Assembly (NCBI RefSeq): GCF_003591005.1 | Contig: NZ_QYYD01000003.1 | Location: forward strand, 1-64,000 | DNA length: 64,000 bases | Reading direction: 5' to 3' | Origin: Rhodopseudomonas palustris | GTDB taxonomy: Bacteria; Pseudomonadota; Alphaproteobacteria; Rhizobiales; Xanthobacteraceae | Part shown: piece by piece, positions 45,211 through 54,084 of the stretch | How the letters are laid out: each line of letters opens with the position of its first letter | Position numbering within the stretch: position 1 is the first letter of the stretch | Translations under genes and position numbers: made by a program | Notes under the pieces: generated by a model | Database searches by the model: none | What the model saw: the letters and a program-made list of their open reading frames with translations, nothing else | What the model was told of the DNA's origin: nothing

Positions 45211-45974
45211 CAGCGCGGCCGTGCCGGCAGGTCGGGATCGTCCGCCTGCATCGGCGACGGCACCAGCGACGGCTCGAGCGACGGAATCAGCCGGATGCGC
45301 TCGCGTTTGGCGGAGATCGGCCGCACCACCTGCTTGGTGGCCTCGACAACATGCACGCCGGCCAGCGGCAGCGAAGTCGCGCCGCCGATCCGCTCCCAGG
45401 CCGGCGCCGAGCGCATCAGCCAGCCCTGCTGCAGCGGCGGCACGAACAGCGCCTCGCTCCAACTCACCGGCGTGAACCAGGTCCGCCGCAGCAGATCGGA
45501 AATCTGCGAGCGCGAATAGGGGCGGCCATGGCCGAACGGGGTGGCGTCGGTGCGCGCCCAGACACCGCGGCGATTTGGTACGACCGCCAGCAAGCGTCCC
45601 GACGGCGCCAATATGCGCCAGACCTCCCGCAGCAGCGCCTCGGGGTCGTCTGACATCTCCAGCGCATGCACCAGCAGGATGCGGTCGACCGCGGCGTCAG
45701 GAAGAGGCAACGCGCGCTCCTCGACCAGCGTCGACAGCGTTGCACGCGCGGTCGGCCATTTCAGCACGCCCTGGGCGGCCGGCATGAAGGCGATGCAGCG
45801 CTCGCATCTGTCGCGAAACAGGCCGAGATACGGGGTCGGATAGCCGAATCCCAGCACGCGCTGGCCTTGCGCATCCTGCCATCGTTTCTGGATACCGCGA
45901 TTGATGAGGCGCCGCGCGACCACGCCGAGCTGGCTGGAGTAGAATTCACGCAGATTGACCACATCCATCGTCAT
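45210..45974 (-). CDS. SAM-dependent methyltransferase domain protein
   Basis: 254 residues. The N-terminus MTMDVVNLREFYSSQLGVVA and RVLGFGYPTPYLGLF stand in for a class I methyltransferase core in which the glycine loop is GFGYPTPY, unusual and possibly catalytically weak. Later motifs are clearer: RILLVHALEMSDDPEALLRE and VWRILAPSGRLLAVVPNRRG. The second half, ending in an acidic-Pro tail, is specific to this alphaproteobacterial group. Divergent from gloB; a glyoxalase link is possible but unproven. Confidence 0.82.
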   Translation of the reverse strand: MTMDVVNLREFYSSQLGVVARRLINRGIQKRWQDAQGQRVLGFGYPTPYLGLFRDRCERCIAFMPAAQGVLKWPTARATLSTLVEERALPLPDAAVDRILLVHALEMSDDPEALLREVWRILAPSGRLLAVVPNRRGVWARTDATPFGHGRPYSRSQISDLLRRTWFTPVSWSEALFVPPLQQGWLMRSAPAWERIGGATSLPLAGVHVVEATKQVVRPISAKRERIRLIPSLEPSLVPSPMQADDPDLPARPR

Positions 45975-46147
45975 GGGGCGGCTTTTATCACGCCGGCAGC
46001 GCCTCCGGCAAAGCGGCCTTGTGCAGCGGTGGCTACCGTGCGTCGCCGCGGTTCATCCGTTCGGCGGTCCGTGGTAGACTATCGTCGTGACACTGGCTGA
46101 CGCCTTTCGCGTCCCGTGCCGGTCTATCGAAATCCCCAGGAGAATTC

Positions 46148-46915
46148 ATGGCTGCCGACATCCGCATCATCCCCTGCCTGTCCGATAATTTCGGCTATCT
46201 GGTTCACGACACCGCGACCGGTGCCACCGCGTCGATCGACGCGCCGGAAGCCGCGCCGCTGATCGCCGCACTGGAAAAGGAAGGCTGGAAGCTGACGGAT
46301 ATCCTGGTCACCCATCACCATGCCGACCACGTCGGCGGCATCGCCGAGTTGAAGCAGAAGTATCACTGCCGCGTCGTCGCGCCGCACGATGCCAACGCCA
46401 AGATCGCGGATGTCGATCTGCGCGTGCAGGAAGGTGACGTTGTTGGGGTCGGCGGTCTGTCGGCGCGAGTGTTGGAAACGCCGGGCCACACCCTCGATCA
46501 TATCTCTTACGTATTCGATGACGACCGCGCGCTGTTTGCCGCCGATACGCTGTTCTCGATCGGCTGCGGCCGGGTGTTCGAGGGTACTTATCCGATGATG
46601 TGGGAATCGCTGCTCAAACTGCGCGAATTGCCGGATGACTTCAAACTTTATTGCGGCCACGAATACACCGCCTCCAACGTCGAATTTGCGCTGACTATCG
46701 AGCCCGACAACGCCGCGCTGCAGGCGCGCGCCAAACAGGTCGAGCAGCAGCGCGCGGCCGGTCAGCCGACCATTCCGGTGACGCTCGGCGAAGAGAAGCA
46801 GGCCAACGTGTTCCTGCGCGCCGACGTGCCGTCGGTCGCGGCCGCGGTCGGCCTCGCCGGCGAAAGCGCGGCGGACGTGTTCGGCGAGATCCGCGAGCGC
46901 AAGAATAACTCGTGA
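46148..46915 (+). CDS. gloB: Hydroxyacylglutathione hydrolase (glyoxalase II)
   Basis: 255 residues with CCAGGAGAATTC before the ATG. It hydrolyses S-lactoylglutathione to lactate and glutathione, finishing methylglyoxal removal. The binuclear metal site THHHADHVGG is near residue 58, with TPGHTLDHISY, ADTLFSIGCGRVFEG and the family mark YCGHEYTASNVEFAL. Its stop overlaps the next start (GTGA at 46912). Confidence 0.95.
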   Translation: MAADIRIIPCLSDNFGYLVHDTATGATASIDAPEAAPLIAALEKEGWKLTDILVTHHHADHVGGIAELKQKYHCRVVAPHDANAKIADVDLRVQEGDVVGVGGLSARVLETPGHTLDHISYVFDDDRALFAADTLFSIGCGRVFEGTYPMMWESLLKLRELPDDFKLYCGHEYTASNVEFALTIEPDNAALQARAKQVEQQRAAGQPTIPVTLGEEKQANVFLRADVPSVAAAVGLAGESAADVFGEIRERKNNS

Positions 46916-47352
46916 TCCGTCCGTCGCTGACCGCCGCCGAGGTGATCGCGCGGCTTGATCTGAAGCCGCATCCCGAAGGCGGTCATTATCGCGAAAGCTT
47001 TCGCGATCCGCGCTGCGACCCCGCCGGCCGCAGCTTCTCGACCGCGATCTACTTCCTGCTGGCGCGCGGCGAGCGCTCGCATTGGCACCGCATCGATGCG
47101 GTCGAGATCTGGCACTACTATGCGGGTGCGCCGCTGACATTGGAGATCGCCGATGACGACGGCCCGCGCACGCTCGTGCTCGGGCCGGACATCACGGCTG
47201 GCCAACTGCCGCAGGCGATCGTGCCGCCGCACGCCTGGCAGGCCGCCTCGGCAACTGGCGACTGGACGCTGGTCGGCTGCACGGTCGCGCCGGGTTTCGA
47301 TTTCGCCAAGTTCGAACTGGCCCCGCCGGGCTGGACGCCGCCGCAGACGTAG
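46912..47352 (+). CDS. DUF985 cupin domain protein
   Basis: 146 residues from a GTG overlapping the gloB stop. The beta-barrel cupin signature is seen in HPEGGHYRESFRDPRCDPAG, RSFSTAIYFLLARGERSHWH, DAVEIWHYYAGAPLTLEI and PPHAWQAASATGDWTLVGCT. The DUF985 family resembles plant and fungal cupins of unknown activity. Coupling to gloB suggests a role in carbonyl detoxification or sugar chemistry (inference). Confidence 0.88.
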   Translation: MIRPSLTAAEVIARLDLKPHPEGGHYRESFRDPRCDPAGRSFSTAIYFLLARGERSHWHRIDAVEIWHYYAGAPLTLEIADDDGPRTLVLGPDITAGQLPQAIVPPHAWQAASATGDWTLVGCTVAPGFDFAKFELAPPGWTPPQT

Positions 47353-47890
47353 GCCCGTGGGATGGGGTAGCGCGCAGCGCGTAACCCATCGCCGCAAGCG
47401 CGGTGTGCGAAGTGATGGGTTACGGCGCAAGGGCGCCTAACCCATCCTACGAGTCCGTGCTTGCGGCCACTGCCTTGCCACCATGACTGCCGTCATGCGC
47501 GGGCTTGACCCGCCTGCGGGGCCGTAGCCCCTTCGGCGCGGCGAAGGCCCGCGCATCCATCGTGCGCGGCAGCGCGTCTTTGCGAAGAACGATGGATTGC
47601 CGGGTCAAGCCCGGCAATGACGACGGTGATGGTGAGAGCGTGTGAGCCGAACTCATCGTAGGCCCGTAGGATGGGTTAGCGCGAAGCGCGTAACCCATCG
47701 CCGCAAGCGCGGTGTGCGAAGTGATGGGTTACGGCGCAAGGGCGCCTAACCCATCCTACGAGTCCGTGTTTGCGGGCACTGCCTTGCCACACTCACCGTC
47801 GTCATGCGCGGGCTTGACCCGCGCATCCATCGCGCGCGCGCGCGTCTTTGCGAAGAACGTTGGATTGCCGGGTCAAGCCCGGCAATGACG
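47349..47890. repeat. Tandem duplication of a D-plus-E repeat unit
   Basis: Unit 1 begins GTAGGCCCGTGGGATGGG at 47349 and unit 2 GTAGGCCCGTAGGATGGG at 47658, 309 bases apart. Long stretches are identical, for example CGGTGTGCGAAGTGATGGGT. Unit 1 carries about 39 extra bases within its E element (47512-47550), which themselves contain a GGGGC/GCCCC hairpin. Confidence 0.9.
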
Positions 47891-47938
47891 ACGGAGGTGG
47901 TGAGAACGCGCGGCCGGACTAACAGGCGCGCAAAAAGA
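47353..47938. other. 586-base gene-free stretch made of tandemly duplicated repeats
   Basis: Between convergent DUF985 and pfkB genes. It contains family D and E elements in the order D-E-D-E (47349-47451, 47491-47612, 47658-47760, 47800-47890). No gene is recognised; short open frames here only translate the repeats. Confidence 0.8.
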
Positions 47939-48868
47939 TTACTTCGCCTTCTCAGCCAGAAACGCCTCGACTTCGGCGCGGCTCGGGCACGCAAAGGCGC
48001 CGCCGGGCCTGGTGCATTTCAGCGCGGCGGCGGCGGAGGCGAAGCGCAGCGCGCTGGGGATGTCCTGGCCTTCGCTGAACGCGACCGCGAAGCCGCCGTG
48101 GAAGATGTCGCCGGCGCCGAGGGTGTCGACGACGTGCACCGGGTAGGCCGGTGTTTCCTGGAATTGCTGCTTGTCGTCGAGCCACAGCGTGCCCTTGGGG
48201 CCGCGGGTGACGGCGACGAAGGCGTGAGTCAGCGCCGCGACTTTCTTTAGCGAAGCTTCGTCGTCCTCGATGCCGGCGGTGGCGTGCAGCGCTTCGGCCG
48301 AGAAAATCAGATGCGACGAGGCGGTGAGCAGGCCCTGGTTGAGCGACATCGCGCTGTCGATATCGACCACCACCGGAATGTCGCGCTTGCGCGCTTCGGC
48401 GCAAAGCGGCGTGGCGAAGCTGGCGCAGCGGCTCTCGATCATGATGGCGTCGCAGTCGGCTAATAGCTCGTCAGCCGACGGCAGCTCGACATCCCACAGC
48501 TTCGGATCGCGGAAAGTGACGATGGTGCGCTCGCCGGTCGGATCGACCAGCACGGCGGAGATCGGCGTCACCAGGCCCGGCATGTGCACCAGCTCGGAGG
48601 TGGCGATGCCTTCCTCGGCGAGCTTGTCGAAGATGAAGGTGGCGGCTGCTTCGTCCTTGTCGCCCATCGGGCCGCACATCCGCGCGGTGCCGCCGAGCCG
48701 GGCGATGCCGATCGCCGCATTCAGCGCGTTGCCGCCGCAGATTTCCTGATAGGCGCTGGCCGGCACCTTGTAGCCGCGGCCGGGCACGGCCTCGATCCGG
48801 AAGGTGAGGTCCCGCACCGGAATGCCGATGCACAGCACGCGCGGATGGGGCTTGGCGGTTTGGGTCAT
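47939..48868 (-). CDS. PfkB family carbohydrate/nucleoside kinase
   Basis: 309 residues from the ATG at 48868, inside the nudC stop (ATGA) with GGAAGGA upstream; the longer frame is antisense-like and off-family. Ribokinase fold: EICGGNALNAAIGIARLGG near residue 42 and the C-terminal signature VDTLGAGDIFHGGFAVAF with catalytic Asp in GAGD. It would phosphorylate a sugar or nucleoside. Placement with NudC and HIT proteins hints at ribose or nucleoside salvage. Confidence 0.9.
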   Translation of the reverse strand: MTQTAKPHPRVLCIGIPVRDLTFRIEAVPGRGYKVPASAYQEICGGNALNAAIGIARLGGTARMCGPMGDKDEAAATFIFDKLAEEGIATSELVHMPGLVTPISAVLVDPTGERTIVTFRDPKLWDVELPSADELLADCDAIMIESRCASFATPLCAEARKRDIPVVVDIDSAMSLNQGLLTASSHLIFSAEALHATAGIEDDEASLKKVAALTHAFVAVTRGPKGTLWLDDKQQFQETPAYPVHVVDTLGAGDIFHGGFAVAFSEGQDIPSALRFASAAAALKCTRPGGAFACPSRAEVEAFLAEKAK

Positions 48869-49797
48869 GAATGTCCTTCCAGCCAACGGCCGACGAGATG
48901 ATGCGCGATCGCGAACGGGTGCGGTCCTGCCAGTCCGTCCGGATGCTCGCGCCTCAGCATCAGCGCGGCTTCGTCGCGCGAGAACCAGCGGGCGTCTTCG
49001 AGTTCGGTGAGATCGACGGTGATGTTCTCGCTGGTGGCGATCGCAGTACAACCGATCATCAGCGACGAGGGATAGGGCCAGGGCTGCGTCATGTAGTAGC
49101 GCACGTCGCTGCAGCGGATGCCGGATTCCTCCAAGATCTCGCGGCGCACCGCGTCCTCGATCGTCTCGGCCGCTTCGACAAAGCCGGCGAGGCACGAATA
49201 CATCCCCGGCGGAAACTGCTTCTGCCGGCCGAGCAGGCACTTCTCGCCGGCCGTCACCAGCATGATCACCACCGGATCGGTGCGCGGGAAGTGCTCGGCC
49301 TTGCAGTTCGGGCAGTCGCGCTTCCATCCGCCTTGCGACATCGACGTGCGGGTGCCGCAATTGGCGCAAAAGCCGTGGCGCTGATGCCAGTTGACCAGCG
49401 ACTTCGCCACCGCGATGGCGGCGAGCTGGTCGGGTGGCAGCACGCCCTGCATCGCCATGCCGCGCAATTCGGCAAGGCCGGCGTCGGGCCGGCCGATCAG
49501 CTTCTCGGCTGCCGGCGCGCCGATGCCCATGCCGAACACCGCGGCGCCGTCGCGCAGGCCGAGGAAGATCGTGCCCGCATTGGCGCCGAGCGAAATCGCT
49601 TCCTTGATGGTCAACAGCGCGCGCGTGCCGCCGTCCTCATGCTTCACCAGCAGCGAATCGCGATGCACCACATAGGCGCGGGTGTCGGGCTTGTCCTCCA
49701 TCGCCATCAGCTTGGCGTCGTTCATGCGCAGATGCGCGGCGCGGTCGAGTCCGTTGCTGACGAAGGCCGGCTGGCCGAGAGGGAATGCGCTGCTCAT
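48865..49797 (-). CDS. nudC: NAD+ diphosphatase
   Basis: 310 residues. NudC cleaves NAD(H) to NMN(H) and AMP and can remove NAD caps from RNA. A zinc ribbon (CANCGTRTSMSQGGWKRDCP with a further NCK) precedes the Nudix box (GFVEAAETIEDAVRREILEE then SGI), and the NADH-specific mark appears as TQPWPYPSSLM, close to the usual SQPWPFPxS. Four bases separate it from the HIT gene upstream, and it overlaps pfkB downstream. Confidence 0.95.
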   Translation of the reverse strand: MSSAFPLGQPAFVSNGLDRAAHLRMNDAKLMAMEDKPDTRAYVVHRDSLLVKHEDGGTRALLTIKEAISLGANAGTIFLGLRDGAAVFGMGIGAPAAEKLIGRPDAGLAELRGMAMQGVLPPDQLAAIAVAKSLVNWHQRHGFCANCGTRTSMSQGGWKRDCPNCKAEHFPRTDPVVIMLVTAGEKCLLGRQKQFPPGMYSCLAGFVEAAETIEDAVRREILEESGIRCSDVRYYMTQPWPYPSSLMIGCTAIATSENITVDLTELEDARWFSRDEAALMLRREHPDGLAGPHPFAIAHHLVGRWLEGHS

Positions 49798-49801
49798 CGG
49801 T

Positions 49802-50218
49802 TCACCCCAGCCAGATCTTGCGCCGCAACGCGCTGATGAATTGCTGCACCTCTTCCGGGTCGTGCGGCAGCGGCGGCATTACGCCCCACACCGGGCGCGG
49901 CCAGGCCGCATCGCCGGAGCGTCGCGCAATGATGTGGACGTGCAGCTGCGGCACCATGTTGCCGAGCGCGGCGATGTTCAGCTTGTCGCATTTGGTGATC
50001 TCCTTCAGCGCGCGACTGACCCGGGAGATCTCGGTCATCAGCTGCGCCTGCTGGACCTCGTCGAGGTCGATGATCTCGACCGCGCCGGCGCGGCGCGGCA
50101 CCAGCAGCAGCCAGGGGTAATGCGCGTCCTTGATCACCAGGACGCGGCTGAGCGGCAGATCGCCGATATTGATGGTGTCTTTCTCGAGCTGCGAGCTGAG
50201 CGACCAGTCGGAAGGCAT
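49802..50218 (-). CDS. HIT family hydrolase
   Basis: 138 residues from the ATG at 50218; an ATG at 50230 is equally possible and neither has a clear ribosome site. The HIT triad is QLHVHIIAR, giving His-x-His with the preceding Gln/Leu context of the Ap4A hydrolase/HINT-like group. PLSRVLVIKDAHYPWLLLVP and the end GVMPPLPHDPEEVQQFISAL are typical. It hydrolyses a nucleotide phosphoanhydride or phosphoramidate. First gene of the HIT-nudC-pfkB operon. Confidence 0.88.
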   Translation of the reverse strand: MPSDWSLSSQLEKDTINIGDLPLSRVLVIKDAHYPWLLLVPRRAGAVEIIDLDEVQQAQLMTEISRVSRALKEITKCDKLNIAALGNMVPQLHVHIIARRSGDAAWPRPVWGVMPPLPHDPEEVQQFISALRRKIWLG

Positions 50219-50412
50219 TGGGGGTTCCATCGGCCCGTATGGGCGGGCTCTTGCTTGCGGTGAGGCGCGTCCGAATGCATCCATATCAAGCCGGCCGCGG
50301 CGGCGGAAGCGGCGGCACGCGCCCGACGCGTCGCCTGACGCATGCCGGCTGCGCGCAGCTCCGGGCTTTTTTGCCTCGGCCTAGCCGAAGGTTCAAAGCC
50401 GGCTACGGCCGC

Positions 50413-50441
50413 TTGCATTCGCGCAAATTTGGCGCCACATA
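50413..50441 (+). promoter_or_regulatory. Promoter of the SRP RNA gene
   Basis: TTGCAT (50413-50418), a 17-base spacer and CACATA (50436-50441) place transcription start near 50448, right at the RNA's 5' stem. This is a sigma-70-like layout with a weak -10. Confidence 0.65.
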
Positions 50442-50448
50442 GGGACCG

Positions 50449-50542
50449 GGAGATTGGCGGTGGACGAGCCACTCGCCAACCGGGTCAGGTCCGGAAGGAA
50501 GCAGCCCTAACGAGGTCCGGATCGGGTCGCTCGTCAGTCTCC
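50449..50542 (+). ncRNA. ffs: Signal recognition particle 4.5S RNA, small bacterial type
   Basis: The universally conserved SRP tetraloop and symmetric loop are intact: GGTCAGGTCCGGAAGGAAGC followed by AGCCCTAACGAGG. The ends pair (GGAGA at 50449 with TCTCC at 50538, GACGAGC at 50463 with GCTCGTC at 50529). The RNA binds Ffh and targets membrane proteins to FtsY. It sits just upstream of dnaX, a usual place in this group. A T-rich tract (TGTTTTT at 50547) after the closing stem probably ends transcription. The 5' and 3' ends are approximate. Confidence 0.95.
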
Positions 50543-50546
50543 TACC

Positions 50547-50553
50547 TGTTTTT
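50547..50553 (+). terminator. T tract ending the SRP RNA
   Basis: TGTTTTT directly follows the closing helix of the SRP RNA, which itself acts as the terminator stem. Confidence 0.6.
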
Positions 50554-50703
50554 CGGCCGTGCGCCGGCCGTTCGAAGGTGGTGGTTCCCGGCGGAAGCCG
50601 GGTCTGCGTGGGGTGATCCGGTCAGCCGCATGAACCTGCCCCGCCGTCACCCCGCTGCGTTCCGCAATCCGGCCCCGACACGCACAGCATTGCGGACTGA
50701 CCG

Positions 50704-52542
50704 ATGAGCGATTCTGGCGTTCCCGCCGATAATCCGGCGTCTGCAGCTTCGACCGAGATGGCCGCGCCGGCCGGCGCCTATCGGGTGCTGGCGCGCAAAT
50801 ATCGTCCCAACAGTTTCGAGGATCTGATCGGCCAGGAAGCGGTGGTGCGCACCGTCTCCAACGCGTTCGACACCGGCCGGATTCCGCAGGCCTGGATCCT
50901 CACCGGCGTCCGCGGCGTCGGCAAGACGACGACCGCCCGCATCCTGGCGCGGGCGCTGAACTACGAGATGCCGGACGGCTCGGTGAAGGGGCCGAGCATC
51001 CACATGCCGGTGCACGGCGTGCACTGCAAGGCGATCATGGAAAGCCGGCACATGGACGTGCTGGAAATGGACGCCGCGTCGCACACCGGCGTCGACGACG
51101 TCCGCCAGATCAACGACAGCGTGCGCTATGCGCCGTCCAGCGCGCGCTACAAGGTCTACATCATCGACGAAGTCCACATGCTGTCGACGGCGGCGTTCAA
51201 CGCCTTCCTGAAGACGCTGGAGGAGCCGCCGGAACACGCCAAATTCGTGTTCGCCACCACCGAAATCCGCAAGGTGCCGGTGACGGTGCTGTCGCGCTGC
51301 CAGCGCTTCGACCTGCGCCGGGTCGAGGCCGACGTACTGATGACGCATCTCGGCAATATCGCCCAGAAGGAAGGCGTTGAGGTCGAGCCGGAAGCGCTCG
51401 GCATCATCGCCCGCGCCGCCGAAGGCTCGGTGCGTGATTCGCTGTCGCTGTTCGACCAGGCGATCGCGCATGCGGCTGGCCTCGTGCGCGCCGACGCGGT
51501 GCGGCAGATGCTCGGCCTTGCCGACCGCACCCGCGTGATCGAACTGTTCGACGCGCTGGCGCGCGGCGATATCGCGGCGGCCTTCGCCGAATTCCGCGAT
51601 CAGTACGACACCGGCGCCGATCCGGTGGTGGTGCTCAGCGATCTCGCCGAATTCGTCAATTTCGTCACCCGCGTGAAGATCGTGCCGGCGATCGCCGACA
51701 ACGTCGCGTTCGGCGAGACCGAGCGGCTGCGCGGGCGTGAGTTCGCCACCAAGCTGTCGATGCGGGTGCTGTCGCGAATGTGGCAGATGCTGCTGAAGGG
51801 CATCGCCGAGGTGCAGGGCGCGACGCGTCCGGCCGCGGCCGCCGAGATGGTGCTGGTGCGGATCGCCTACGCGGCCGATCTGCCGACACCGGATGAGGCG
51901 ATTCGGATGATCGAGCAGGGCGGCGGCGGATCGCTCCCGTCCGGCGGCAGTGCGCCGCGCGGGGCGTCGCCCGCTGCGCCTTCCGCAATGACGTCAGCAA
52001 CGTCGAACTACTCTGCGCCGGTCGCAATGTCGTCGCGCGGCGCGACCATGAACCAGCCGTCGATGGCGCGGCCGCAGCCGAGCGCGCCCGCGCAGCCCGA
52101 TCCCGGCGTCCTCAAGATCACCAGCTTCCCGCAACTCGTCGCGCTCGCTTCCGAAAAACGCGACGTGATGACCCGGATGGCGCTGGAAGCCGACGTCCGG
52201 CTGGTGCGGATCGAAGACGGCCGGCTCGAGATCGCTTTGGAGCGCACCGCCTCGCGGGCGCTGGTCAGCGACCTCGGCCGCAAGCTCGAGCAATGGACCG
52301 GCCGGCGCTGGACCGTGGTGATCTCCAACGAGCCGGGCCAGCCGACGCTGCGCTCGCAGAACGAGGCGATCAAGAACGAGCGCGAACGCGCCGCCGAGAA
52401 CGACCCCCGGGTGCAAGAGGTGCTGGCGCGCTTTCCCGGCGCCAAGGTGATGGAGGTGCGGCGGCTCGCCGCCGAGCCGGCCGCGGCCGATGCTGCTATC
52501 GAAGGCGCTGTCGAGCCGGCCGACGAAGACGACGACCTTTAG
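50704..52542 (+). CDS. dnaX: DNA polymerase III subunit gamma/tau, lacking the usual zinc cysteines
   Basis: 612 residues. The clamp-loader ATPase starts YRVLARKYRPNSFEDLIGQE, Walker A is GVRGVGKTT at 68-76, and DEVHMLSTAAFNAFLKTLEE and the SRCQRFDLRRV sensor are clear. The zinc module normally has four cysteines between Walker A and the EMDAAS segment; here only one Cys is left (HGVHCKAIMESRHMD). The tail from about 400 is Pro/Ala-rich, then a conserved tau end. It heads dnaX-ebfC-recR. Confidence 0.96.
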   Translation: MSDSGVPADNPASAASTEMAAPAGAYRVLARKYRPNSFEDLIGQEAVVRTVSNAFDTGRIPQAWILTGVRGVGKTTTARILARALNYEMPDGSVKGPSIHMPVHGVHCKAIMESRHMDVLEMDAASHTGVDDVRQINDSVRYAPSSARYKVYIIDEVHMLSTAAFNAFLKTLEEPPEHAKFVFATTEIRKVPVTVLSRCQRFDLRRVEADVLMTHLGNIAQKEGVEVEPEALGIIARAAEGSVRDSLSLFDQAIAHAAGLVRADAVRQMLGLADRTRVIELFDALARGDIAAAFAEFRDQYDTGADPVVVLSDLAEFVNFVTRVKIVPAIADNVAFGETERLRGREFATKLSMRVLSRMWQMLLKGIAEVQGATRPAAAAEMVLVRIAYAADLPTPDEAIRMIEQGGGGSLPSGGSAPRGASPAAPSAMTSATSNYSAPVAMSSRGATMNQPSMARPQPSAPAQPDPGVLKITSFPQLVALASEKRDVMTRMALEADVRLVRIEDGRLEIALERTASRALVSDLGRKLEQWTGRRWTVVISNEPGQPTLRSQNEAIKNERERAAENDPRVQEVLARFPGAKVMEVRRLAAEPAAADAAIEGAVEPADEDDDL

Positions 52543-52572
52543 GTTCAAGCTCTCTCAAGAAGGAATCCGATC

Positions 52573-52893
52573 ATGGCTGATTTCCTCGGCATGATGAAGC
52601 AGGCCGCGCAGCTGCAATCGAAGATGAAAGCGATGCAGGACGAGCTCGACCAGATCGAGGTCGAGGGCCTGTCCGGCGGCGGCCTCGTCAAGGTGCGCAT
52701 GACCGCCAAGATGGAAGTGCGCGGAATCTCGATCGATCCGTCGCTGGTGAAGCCGGACGAAGTCGGCGTGCTGGAAGACCTGGTGATGGCGGCGCTCGGC
52801 GACGCGCATCGCAAGGCAGAAGCGGCCATGCAGGAGAAGATGAAGGCGCTGACCGGCGGGCTCGGCCTGCCGCCCGGGCTCGGTCTGGGCTAG
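52573..52893 (+). CDS. YbaB/EbfC family nucleoid-associated protein
   Basis: 106 residues, start 31 bases after dnaX with AAGAAGGA upstream. The chain [20 protein letters not shown], then [20 protein letters not shown] and [20 protein letters not shown], is a full YbaB fold: a dimeric DNA-binding tweezers-like protein. The dnaX-ybaB-recR order is widespread. Confidence 0.95.
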   Translation: MADFLGMMKQAAQLQSKMKAMQDELDQIEVEGLSGGGLVKVRMTAKMEVRGISIDPSLVKPDEVGVLEDLVMAALGDAHRKAEAAMQEKMKALTGGLGLPPGLGLG

Positions 52894-52991
52894 TCTTCCC
52901 TCAATACCGATTCGCAATCTCACTCGCCGACCGGCAGTCGCCGCAGCGTCTGCCGGTGCTTTGATTCACCTCTACGAATGGTGCCGTCCCG

Positions 52992-53597
52992 ATGGCAATT
53001 GCGGTCGCAGGCCCCGAGATCGAACGTCTGATCCAGTTGCTGGCGCGCCTGCCAGGATTGGGGCCGCGCTCGGCGCGGCGCGCCGCGCTGCATCTGATCA
53101 AGAAGCGTGACGCGCTGATGGGACCGCTCGCCGCCGCGTTGCAGGTCGCGATCGACAAGATTCAGGTGTGCAAGACCTGCGGCAATATCGATACGCAGAA
53201 TCCCTGCACGGTGTGCACCGATCCGCGGCGTGATCCGGCGATCATCGTGGTGGTGGCCGACGTCGCAGATCTGTGGGCGCTCGAACGCGCTTCCGCCACG
53301 AACGGCCGCTATCACGTGCTCGGCGCCACGCTGTCTCCCCTCGACGGCGTCGGTCCCGACGATCTGACCATCGACGCGCTGGTGGCGCGCGCCCATGATC
53401 CCGCGGTCAGCGAGATCATCCTGGCGCTCAACGCCACCGTCGACGGCCAGACCACAGCACATTACGTCACCGACCTCCTGCAGGACGCCAACGTGAAAGT
53501 GACGCGGCTCGCCCATGGCGTGCCGGTCGGCGGCGAACTCGACTATCTCGACGAAGGCACGCTGTCGGCCGCGATGCGGCAGCGCACCTTGTTCTGA
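52992..53597 (+). CDS. recR: Recombination protein RecR
   Basis: 201 residues. RecR works with RecO (and RecF) to load RecA at gaps. The helix-hairpin-helix [20 protein letters not shown], the four-cysteine zinc site [16 protein letters not shown], the Toprim domain ([15 protein letters not shown]...[18 protein letters not shown]) and the C-terminal [20 protein letters not shown] are all intact. In contrast to DnaX just upstream, its zinc site is complete. Confidence 0.97.
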   Translation: MAIAVAGPEIERLIQLLARLPGLGPRSARRAALHLIKKRDALMGPLAAALQVAIDKIQVCKTCGNIDTQNPCTVCTDPRRDPAIIVVVADVADLWALERASATNGRYHVLGATLSPLDGVGPDDLTIDALVARAHDPAVSEIILALNATVDGQTTAHYVTDLLQDANVKVTRLAHGVPVGGELDYLDEGTLSAAMRQRTLF

Positions 53598-53618
53598 ACG
53601 AATCCGGAAGTGGACCCG

Positions 53619-54038
53619 ATGATCGACCGACTGCTCAAGCCCTCGCTGATTCTCGCTGCGTTCGCCTGTTTGTCCATCCCGCCCGCGGCGGCGCAGGGCA
53701 GCGACAGTCAGGCGGCGCTACCCAAGCCCACGGCGATGAAAGTCGGCGACGTGCTCAGCGGCGAACTCACCGCGATGCGCTCGAAGGCCAAGGGCAAGAA
53801 AGGCCCGGTGTATCAGCTGGTCAGCGAGCCACGCCGCCTGCCGCCGCCGGCCGGGCTGTGCAATCTCGAGAACGGCCCCGAGACCTTCCAGATCGTGCCG
53901 GCTGGCGACAGCCAGGCGGCGCAGCTCAAGAAGTATCTCGGCAAACATGTGTCGCTCAAGGTCGAAGCCGTCGCCTGCGCCGAAGAGGCCGGGCAGTACA
54001 GCGAAGCCGTGGTGACGAAGTGGACGCTGGCGAACTAA
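53619..54038 (+). CDS. Exported hypothetical protein (139 aa)
   Basis: Start chosen at the ATG at 53619, nine bases after GGAAG; a GTG at 53610 has the ribosome site too close. A signal peptide (MIDRLLKPSLILAAFACLSI, cut near AAA-QG) leads a soluble periplasmic domain with LYSx-like strands (KVGDVLSGELTAMRSKAKGK, KGPVYQLVSEPRRLPPPAGL, CNLENGPETFQIVPAGDSQA) and two cysteines that may pair. No family recognised. Same strand as recR, 21 bases after it. Confidence 0.75.
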   Translation: MIDRLLKPSLILAAFACLSIPPAAAQGSDSQAALPKPTAMKVGDVLSGELTAMRSKAKGKKGPVYQLVSEPRRLPPPAGLCNLENGPETFQIVPAGDSQAAQLKKYLGKHVSLKVEAVACAEEAGQYSEAVVTKWTLAN

Positions 54039-54084
54039 GTGGGCGCGGCGTCAATGATGGCCGTCATCAGGCGTCCGTGTAAGC

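Noticed and set aside
47353-47938. Regularly spaced palindromes resembling a CRISPR array
   Set aside because: Only two units, the spacers are parts of the same repeats, no cas genes nearby, and the families recur singly elsewhere.
51900-52110. Frameshift site making a short gamma form of DnaX
   Set aside because: No A-rich slippery run with a downstream stem was found near the end of the ATPase region; the Pro/Ala-rich linker is simply low complexity.
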